Origin: a bacterium
Lineage (GTDB): Bacteria > UBP14 > UBA6098 > B30-G16
NCBI GenBank assembly: GCA_030620455.1
Contig: JAUXEQ010000124.1
Coordinates: 1 to 5,267 of the forward strand
Length of the DNA: 5,267 nucleotides
Direction of reading: 5' to 3'
Position numbers and translations under genes: made by a program
Notes under the pieces: generated by a model
Databases searched by the model: none
The model's input: only the letters and a program-made list of their open reading frames with translations
Told to the model about the DNA's origin: nothing
In this document: positions 1 to 5,267 of the stretch, in pieces
Layout of the letters: the number at the start of each line of letters is the position of its first letter
Position numbering within the stretch: the stretch's first letter is position 1

Positions 1-1217
1 AAGAATATAGCCATTGCTATGGGATAGTAGTTAAATCCTATATCCTTAAATCCAAATTTCTCTAATCTCTTAATGTGAGGAGTATCTCTAACATCAAAGA
101 AAACGTATAATCGATATAGGAACATAAACAGACCGCCGGCAAAGTATTTAGAGAATTTGGAAAGACCACTAGCCAAAAATTCTAATTCCCATAGAGCAAA
201 AGTTATAACAAACGGAAAAACAATCGCCGGAAGACGCCCCGGAGTTATGTATAAAGGTAACATCATAAGAACAAGTGTTAGTATCCACATCCTAACATAA
301 CGATGTTTTCCCCATTTAACAATGCAACCCAAAATCGCAAGCATCCATAATACATGCCAACCACCGTAAATCATTCGTGGTATGCCGGATGTTCTCTTAA
401 AACTCCATGTTCTTTCTTCTTTGACATTTTCAGCCTTTTTTTCTTTAAGCTCCTTATCGTAGTAATCCGTCAAATTAATTAGTCTAAAGCGATACGACCA
501 ATAATGCGCTTCCTTGGGAAACCTGTTTGGTTTAGGTATAACACCTGAATATGCAATTAATGTAATCGTAGCAAGCGGTATTAAAGATAAGATAATGGAC
601 TTGAGTATAAGCTTAAAATCGAGAATTCTTCCCTGCTTCAAATTCCACAGGTAAAATACCGGAATTGTAAAAAGGGCATAAGGACCTTTGTTCAAAGCAC
701 CAAGAATTAGAAAAACGACATAAAGCCATATCTTATTCTTAACTATAGCCCAAATTGATGCTAACATCAAAAGCAATGAAAGTGGATCAATTATCCATGG
801 ATTCCATAATAAGTATACAAAGATATTACTCTCCAAAAGAAAGAATAACCCTAATGCCCTGTAAGTTCTTGAAAACCCTATATCTCGAAGAAAGTAATAG
901 AAAACAATCGCTGTGGTTAGAAGACTTAATGTTGTCAATAAATGAAATGCAACTGACACTTCGAAACCAGTGATAAAACACAATACTTTTACAATCAATG
1001 GACTCAATATTCGATAAAGATGAGCAAGGTGATTTATGGGTTCATAATCGCCAAGCACTAACCGGAAATAATTCAAAGCGTCGCCGGAAATGGATGCTCT
1101 GGCTCTTAAAATTAAGCTATTTATCATTAAAAGAATAATACTACCCAGTAATATCGTTATAAACTCTCGGAATTCTGGTCGTGTTTGTTCTAAAATCTTT
1201 GTATAAATTTTCTTCAT
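1..1217 (-). CDS. Polytopic membrane protein with GT-C-like layout, putative glycosyltransferase (3' end outside window)
   Basis: An uninterrupted frame of 405 codons runs from an ATG at 1217 to the left edge with no stop, so the C-terminus is missing. The predicted protein has a short charged N-terminus, a first membrane segment at about residues 16-37, then an outer loop with a Gly-Asp pair (G45, D46) followed by NYF. An acidic residue in the first outer loop is the usual catalytic position in GT-C glycosyltransferases. Other recognisable points are YRILSPLI (68-75), a helix with NPWIIDPLS (139-147), ALNKGPYALF (174-183), a charged loop at about 227-285, and PGRLPAIVFPFVI (326-338). Similar 'YRxLtPl', 'lNKe' and 'R...fP' motifs occur in poorly characterised bacterial integral membrane proteins grouped with GT-C enzymes. 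About ten membrane segments are visible. The substrate is unknown; a role in adding sugars from a lipid carrier outside the membrane is inferred. The gene lies 77 bp after the 812-residue membrane protein gene and may share its transcript. The coding call is firm, the function moderate to low. Confidence 0.85.
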   Translation of the reverse strand, partial: MKKIYTKILEQTRPEFREFITILLGSIILLMINSLILRARASISGDALNYFRLVLGDYEPINHLAHLYRILSPLIVKVLCFITGFEVSVAFHLLTTLSLLTTAIVFYYFLRDIGFSRTYRALGLFFLLESNIFVYLLWNPWIIDPLSLLLMLASIWAIVKNKIWLYVVFLILGALNKGPYALFTIPVFYLWNLKQGRILDFKLILKSIILSLIPLATITLIAYSGVIPKPNRFPKEAHYWSYRFRLINLTDYYDKELKEKKAENVKEERTWSFKRTSGIPRMIYGGWHVLWMLAILGCIVKWGKHRYVRMWILTLVLMMLPLYITPGRLPAIVFPFVITFALWELEFLASGLSKFSKYFAGGLFMFLYRLYVFFDVRDTPHIKRLEKFGFKDIGFNYYPIAMAIF

Positions 1218-1294
1218 ATTGCATTCACTCCGGCAATAATCAACTTTATATATCACAAATTCAATATTGTTTATTTACTTTAAAACTATATTTC
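1218..1294 (-). other. 77-bp AT-rich spacer between two membrane protein genes
   Basis: Apart from the ribosome binding site of the downstream gene, this spacer shows only AT-rich sequence and an 8-bp palindrome (CAATATTG, 1262-1269). I see no GC-rich hairpin followed by a T-run and no well-spaced promoter boxes. Read-through from the upstream gene is the simplest expectation, but not shown. Confidence 0.5.
1226..1231 (-). promoter_or_regulatory. Ribosome binding site deciding the start at 1217
   Basis: On the minus strand GGAGTG precedes the ATG at 1217, with 10 nt between GGAG and the start codon. This supports 1217 as the start. An ATG slightly upstream at 1224 is out of frame with the long open frame. 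Confidence 0.65.
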
Positions 1295-3733
1295 TTAGCT
1301 TTCCTTTTTTTGTTGTTTCTGCTTTGTGCTTTGAACTTGACCAGGCTTTGCTGCTTCTCTACTTCCAGCCTTTTTTCCTTTGAGTTTGTATACATATGTT
1401 CTAAAACCCAATTCTTTTAAGTAATCATTATAATAGTCCGCAGTAGATCCCACATTATCAATAAGACGATAAACCTCATCGCTCTTAAGATTACTAATTG
1501 CTCTTATGGAACCGAGTGAGATAGAATTACCTCTTATGAAGAATTTAGACGAACCTGTTTCAGAAAGCTCGTTTTTCCTCATAAGTAGCTCATTAAGTAT
1601 AGCTCTATTCTTTGGGTTCTCTGGTAGAACAACAATCGGTGCATGGATTAAGAGAACAACTCCCGTTTTGAACTCAACAAGCTCGATATACTCTATAGCA
1701 TCACCCCTGTATATTTTCCAGACCAAACCAGACTTCTGACGGATGAACGTTGGATCTACAACACCGAGCTTAAAAAGAGCCATATTAACCAAGCGTATCG
1801 AGTTTAGAATAGTTTCTCTTCGTATCTCCTTCTCGCTTTTTCCACTTTCGTCACCACCTGGTTCCGATGGTGGATTGATAAATAGCAATCCTTTGCTCTT
1901 TTCAGACTTTCTTGCTTTAACATATGCCTTTGTGAGCCTATTATAGAATGGTCGTTTTCGTCCTAATTTAAGGAATTTAACAATATCTTTTGTTTCGTAA
2001 TTATAGTTGAGATAGAGAAATAGCGAATAACTGGGATAATTCAAATGCGGTAGTGAGTCTTTTTTAATGTAATTTATAAACATTTTCTCAAGTTCAATCG
2101 CAGGAAATACATGGGGAAGTCTTGAATAATTATTGTGAACGTCGATTAATCTTCGGGCAGCTTCTCTGCTAACAGAAACGGCAAAATCTAGATTACCCGT
2201 ATATATCGACAGAAAACCTAAACCGTACTCTGTCTCAGGAATCGGTTCATCGATAATCACTCCTTCCCTAAAATAATTACTTGTCTTCGCTAAATCCTTG
2301 GAAGTCCAAAGTCTTCCTGCGTCGTATACAGATAAATCAACAGTTTTCTCCAGAACACTACGCTCATAGAAGTCCAACGCAAGAGAGTCCTTACCGGCAA
2401 TTTCTGCCATTCGACCTTGCAGCCAAAGTTTTTTTCCGTTATCAAGATTTGACTTAGCAACAGATTTCTCAGCCCATTCAAACGCAGGTTCATTTAGTGC
2501 TGAAGCCAATACAATACCAATCATCACGACAAATCCAGCAGTAGTCATAATAGTCAGAACTTTATATTTTAATTTCTCAGAGAACCAAAACACCATAGGC
2601 ACTAATCCCAAAGGAGCAATGCCAGCAATTGTAGGCCAATCAAGGCGATCCAGTGGTAAATTCAGGAAAACAGCGCCAAAGAGAAATCCTAAACCGGATA
2701 AATATAACATTTTGGTTTTATCAGGGAGATCTTTCCAATTTTTAAATAAGTCATAGACTGCAAATGGTGTAGCTAACAAAAGCGGAGAAACAATTGTTAG
2801 ACTGCCAATGAAGTTAAGCCAACCGTATATATTGAAAATTCTTGTTACAGACCACATTCCAAGCAACTCGCTGAAATCCGGGGTAAACAGCAAGATATAA
2901 GGTAGAATAGAAAAAAGTATAATAACAACTCTTCCTGTCAAGTTCTCTATTCGTTTCGAGCATAGAAAAACAATAACCGGTAGAGCAACCACAGCTGGCG
3001 GATAAAATATTGTCGATAGAGCAAAAACTATAATAGGTATGGATAATGGTATTCTTGGTTCATCAAATGTCTTTAATGCAATCCAAAGGAATAACATAGT
3101 AACAAAAGCACCTATTAATCCTTGATTCGTCCCGAGAAAAAATAATACTGTCGAGCCTGAAAGCAATATTGCTAAAAGAGGAAGCAGTCCCTTGTCCTTA
3201 GGAAAAACTCGCTTCACAGTAAACGACGTAATAAAAATGTATAAACCACTTAAAAGAGCTGAAACAATTGTCAGAGAAGTAAAAGAATTAATCCACATTC
3301 TTCGACCAATAATAGAGACATTTCGAATAATAACAGCCCATATAAGATAGAATGGGTCATTTGCGGAACCGCCAACATGTTGCAATGACAACCATGGAAC
3401 TTTCTCGAAAGCCTCACCCCAAATCGGGAACTTGGGTCGCACAAATAAACCACCTATAACAAATACATAAAGCAAGCCCCACAATAACGCTTTAGAAATT
3501 GGATAGTCTTTATTGATTAGGACAATTGAAAGAACAATGCCTGCAAGCAAAAGCGCAAAAATAAAAATTCGCACAGAGCCATGTAGGGAAACTAATGCGC
3601 CTAATCCCCAAAAATACTGTGAAAAGATCAAACTTAAAATGAAGATCGATGCGGGGATAATGAAACCACCGACGAAATTTCTGCTTGAAACTGTTTTAAT
3701 AAAGCTTTCTGAATCCAGTACTTTTAACTTCAT
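1295..3733 (-). CDS. Large membrane protein: DUF2723/GT-C-like N-terminus, TPR-like middle, YbjN-like C-terminal domain
   Basis: A complete 812-residue protein. About 12 hydrophobic segments lie at roughly 20-42, 54-73, 82-98, 148-170, 182-201, 205-220, 228-258, 267-283, 304-328, 342-360, 368-385 and 391-412. The outer loop at 99-126 has Gly-Glu (106-107) and a His (119) 12 residues after the Glu, then GG, DPFYLIW. This resembles the D-S-G-E ... H-P-P-G-Y-P-L signature of DUF2723 proteins (the TMEM260 family of protein O-mannosyltransferases), with the same Glu-to-His spacing. However, the expected Asp is Ile104 and HPPG is HVGG. From about 430 to 600 there is a soluble helical region that reads as degenerate TPR repeats (for example 433-462 and 502-530). 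A Ser/Lys/Glu/Pro-rich linker (609-639) follows. Residues 636-778 look like the YbjN / type III chaperone-like fold, with NELLMRKNEL, an SKFFIRGN strand, LKSDEVYRLID and ADYYNDYL. A Lys/Gln-rich tail ends the protein. It may be an active glycosyltransferase or a degenerate relative with a scaffold role. The coding call is firm; domain names are from memory of the families. Confidence 0.92.
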   Translation of the reverse strand: MKLKVLDSESFIKTVSSRNFVGGFIIPASIFILSLIFSQYFWGLGALVSLHGSVRIFIFALLLAGIVLSIVLINKDYPISKALLWGLLYVFVIGGLFVRPKFPIWGEAFEKVPWLSLQHVGGSANDPFYLIWAVIIRNVSIIGRRMWINSFTSLTIVSALLSGLYIFITSFTVKRVFPKDKGLLPLLAILLSGSTVLFFLGTNQGLIGAFVTMLFLWIALKTFDEPRIPLSIPIIVFALSTIFYPPAVVALPVIVFLCSKRIENLTGRVVIILFSILPYILLFTPDFSELLGMWSVTRIFNIYGWLNFIGSLTIVSPLLLATPFAVYDLFKNWKDLPDKTKMLYLSGLGFLFGAVFLNLPLDRLDWPTIAGIAPLGLVPMVFWFSEKLKYKVLTIMTTAGFVVMIGIVLASALNEPAFEWAEKSVAKSNLDNGKKLWLQGRMAEIAGKDSLALDFYERSVLEKTVDLSVYDAGRLWTSKDLAKTSNYFREGVIIDEPIPETEYGLGFLSIYTGNLDFAVSVSREAARRLIDVHNNYSRLPHVFPAIELEKMFINYIKKDSLPHLNYPSYSLFLYLNYNYETKDIVKFLKLGRKRPFYNRLTKAYVKARKSEKSKGLLFINPPSEPGGDESGKSEKEIRRETILNSIRLVNMALFKLGVVDPTFIRQKSGLVWKIYRGDAIEYIELVEFKTGVVLLIHAPIVVLPENPKNRAILNELLMRKNELSETGSSKFFIRGNSISLGSIRAISNLKSDEVYRLIDNVGSTADYYNDYLKELGFRTYVYKLKGKKAGSREAAKPGQVQSTKQKQQKKES

Positions 3734-3911
3734 ATATAATTTCCCACCTAAACGGATGTTGATAATAATAAAAATTTAACAATTAATAAACTTAAAGAGA
3801 ACGAAGAATGACATTCAATTATGAAAATAGTTTAACGCATTTAAAAGTAAAGCATTTTTTAGAACGCTTTTTTACTAAGGTTAGATTAAATCACAATGTT
3901 ATTTTTTGGGG
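3734..3911 (-). other. 178-bp AT-rich intergenic region, possible promoter region
   Basis: This is the longest non-coding stretch in the window. It separates the exported protein gene from the two membrane protein genes, so it is the most likely place for a promoter of the latter pair. I could not find a pair of -35/-10 boxes with proper spacing. A weak inverted repeat (AAAGC at 3849-3853 with GCTTT at 3866-3870; loop 12 nt on the plus strand, closing to 10 nt with a G-T pair on the minus strand) is present but is too short and AT-rich to call a terminator. Confidence 0.4.
3743..3749 (-). promoter_or_regulatory. Ribosome binding site for the 812-residue membrane protein
   Basis: AGGTGGG on the minus strand ends 9 nt before the ATG at 3733. 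It supports that ATG, which is followed directly by a short polar stretch (MKLKVLDSES) and then the first membrane segment. Confidence 0.65.
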
Positions 3912-5267
3912 TTACTTCTTCCAGGCTTTGCAACCGTTAACTGTGAAAATACTATCAACCGAAAAGAATACAGCATCTCCATCAGGGAAAGAAGTAGATA
4001 CTTCAATCCAAATAGTATCGCCTGAAAAACTGAATGAAAGAGAACTGAGGGGTAGTGTTATTGTTGTATCAACACCTGTTTGGCTAATGTAAATTCTTGT
4101 TGTATCTATATCCTGATGTGCAGCGGTATCAGTGAAGGCAAAAATTAAATTAATCGTATCGCAAGAAGTAATAACCGTATCTGTGCCGTTTATGGGACAA
4201 ACCCGCCAAGCATCCAAAGGCCAACAACACGGATGTCGGAAGAAAATAGCCATTGAATCCTCGAGTAATTCCTCGTCGATAACATTACCATTATCATCTC
4301 TTAAGCTCAGAAGTCTAATAATATACCGTGCTGGGCTATATAACATTGAATCTACAAGTCTAGTTTTGAATATAAGAAGCGTATCATCTCGAACATCCAT
4401 TGAATCCGGGTAACATAACACGCCAAGAGGGTCGAGTACGCAAACAGTGCTCCAATCTATTCCGGAATCGTCCTTTAAAATAAAAAATACAGAATCTGGA
4501 GAGCAAGTGTCAGCATAAACATAACCTGTAGGTGGAATTGTATCGCCTGTAATGGAAACAGAACCACAAACTGCACAGTTCACATGGCCAAAACTATCCG
4601 TAGCACAAAGCTGTATCGATAAATTACTAGTTAAAATAGTTGGATATGTCCAATCATAAGATCCATCATTCTCGAAGAGACCTATATTCGTCCATGAAAA
4701 ACCACCATCGACAGAATATTGAAGATTAATAGGGAAAGGAGGACCCCATGTTTCTGGTGGAATAAACGAATCCTCGACAGTCCACGTAATTGTTGCCAAT
4801 TCACCCACATCACCTCCAGAAGGACATGTAACAGACGCTAAGGGCATTTTTGTATCTATAGGACCTGGTTCCGATTCATCCATGGAATATATTGCACCAT
4901 ATTGGCAGTCGATTTCTGGTAAAATTTCAATCCTAAAAGAGTCGGAAAGAACTGCTCTATTTGCTGAGTACTTTATACCCTCGGTACCGTCACTGTTCTC
5001 AATTCCAACTGTAGCACTACCTCCATAATCGAAGCCAGGCAAACTAGATGGTGCTCCCTCGAGATCGAGATATTGGAATACCATAGAACCATCCTCATTC
5101 ATAATTAGCTGAAGCGTCCAAAATGTCTCCTTCCCTGGCATAGTACGGTAATGCCCCATATTACGCCAACTAACTGCCATCCATCTATACGGATCTTCAC
5201 CACCATATACGACATAGACACAGCTTGTGGTCCTAACGTAAAGGTCGTCCCAAAAGGGAGCGATGAA
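3912..5267 (-). CDS. Cysteine-rich exported Ig-like (beta-sandwich) protein, 5' end outside window
   Basis: The frame is open from the right edge to a TAA at 3914-3912, giving 451 residues without the N-terminus. The ATG at 5180 is internal: the 29 codons before it continue the same domain. Residues are numbered here from the edge. Residues 1-117 match a domain often found in large secreted proteins of FCB-type bacteria: IAPFWDDL (2-9), a RWMAVSW strand (28-34), FWTLQLIMNEDG, VFQY and ATVGIENSDGTEG (85-97). Residues 146-240 form an Ig/FN3-like domain with ITWTVEDS, YSVDGGFSWTNIG, YDWTYP and a CATDSFGH end strand. Two further Ig-like units follow: 241-343 (DDSGIDWSTV, RDDNGNVID) and 344-451 (DIDTTRIYIS). 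There are 14 cysteines, suggesting disulfide bonds outside the cytoplasm. A signal peptide must lie upstream if exported. The protein ends in GCKAWKK with no recognisable C-terminal sorting or anchor domain. No catalytic motif is seen; an adhesin or surface role is only inference. Confidence 0.88.
   Translation of the reverse strand, partial: FIAPFWDDLYVRTTSCVYVVYGGEDPYRWMAVSWRNMGHYRTMPGKETFWTLQLIMNEDGSMVFQYLDLEGAPSSLPGFDYGGSATVGIENSDGTEGIKYSANRAVLSDSFRIEILPEIDCQYGAIYSMDESEPGPIDTKMPLASVTCPSGGDVGELATITWTVEDSFIPPETWGPPFPINLQYSVDGGFSWTNIGLFENDGSYDWTYPTILTSNLSIQLCATDSFGHVNCAVCGSVSITGDTIPPTGYVYADTCSPDSVFFILKDDSGIDWSTVCVLDPLGVLCYPDSMDVRDDTLLIFKTRLVDSMLYSPARYIIRLLSLRDDNGNVIDEELLEDSMAIFFRHPCCWPLDAWRVCPINGTDTVITSCDTINLIFAFTDTAAHQDIDTTRIYISQTGVDTTITLPLSSLSFSFSGDTIWIEVSTSFPDGDAVFFSVDSIFTVNGCKAWKK

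Noticed and set aside
755..1420. Plus-strand frames at 755-973 and 1181-1420
   Set aside because: They are opposite the two membrane protein genes, and their composition is what reverse complements of such genes give by chance.
1506..1946. Plus-strand frames at 1506-1739 and 1743-1946
   Set aside because: They lie wholly antisense to the YbjN-like part of the 812-residue gene and have no recognisable product.
2290..2493. Minus-strand frame of 67 codons in another phase
   Set aside because: It lies inside the intact 812-residue gene and has no support for independent translation; the same applies to 3271-3453.
3849..3870. AAAGC/GCTTT inverted repeat as an intrinsic terminator
   Set aside because: The stem is only 5-6 bp, AT-rich, with a 10-12-nt loop. 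A T-run follows on the plus strand, but no gene ends there in that direction.
1340..3931. Shared 10-base word (ccaggctttg) near 1342 and 3922
   Set aside because: The match does not extend on either side and is expected by chance in several kilobases.
3808..4092. Plus-strand frame of 94 codons starting in the intergenic region
   Set aside because: About two thirds of it is antisense to the end of the well-supported exported protein gene, its product shows no recognisable domain, and the ribosome binding site is weak.
3915..4238. Type IX secretion C-terminal sorting domain in the exported protein
   Set aside because: The last unit reads as another Ig-like domain and the protein ends in GCKAWKK, without the usual glycine-rich strand pattern of such a sorting domain.
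5178..5180. ATG as the start of the exported protein
   Set aside because: The same frame is open to the window edge, and the upstream codons encode the IAPFWDDL motif that belongs to the same domain, so this Met is internal.

Overview
The window comes from an AT-rich bacterial chromosome or contig and holds three protein-coding genes, all on the minus strand. The outer two run off the window edges. The second and third genes have ATG starts with purine-rich ribosome binding sites and the standard genetic code reads cleanly. The protein types are a secreted protein with an 'APFWDDL' opening motif followed by Ig-like domains, and large multi-membrane-segment proteins carrying repeat-type C-termini. 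These are common in the FCB group and neighbouring candidate phyla (Cloacimonadota, WOR-3, Marinimicrobia and similar). That placement is an inference of low confidence: there is no rRNA or other phylogenetic marker here.

Layout in transcription order, from high to low coordinates. (1) 5267-3912: the 3' part of a cysteine-rich, probably exported beta-sandwich protein whose N-terminus lies outside the window. (2) 3911-3734: a 178-bp AT-rich spacer with the ribosome binding site of the next gene and no convincing terminator. (3) 3733-1295: a complete 812-residue protein. It has about 12 membrane segments resembling the DUF2723 / GT-C glycosyltransferase fold, then an alpha-helical TPR-like region, then a C-terminal domain that looks like the YbjN / type III secretion chaperone-like fold. 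(4) 1294-1218: a short spacer. (5) 1217-1: a second polytopic membrane protein with a GT-C-like layout. It starts within the window and is still open at the left edge.

The two membrane proteins are close together in the same direction and may be cotranscribed. Both look like lipid-linked-sugar-dependent glycosyltransferases or relatives of them. The adjacent exported protein could be a client or a bystander; nothing in the sequence decides this. The most unusual item is the three-part architecture of the 812-residue protein, along with apparent loss of the acidic residue expected in its first outer loop. No RNA genes, CRISPR arrays, mobile elements or origins were seen, and the plus strand appears to carry only shadow frames.
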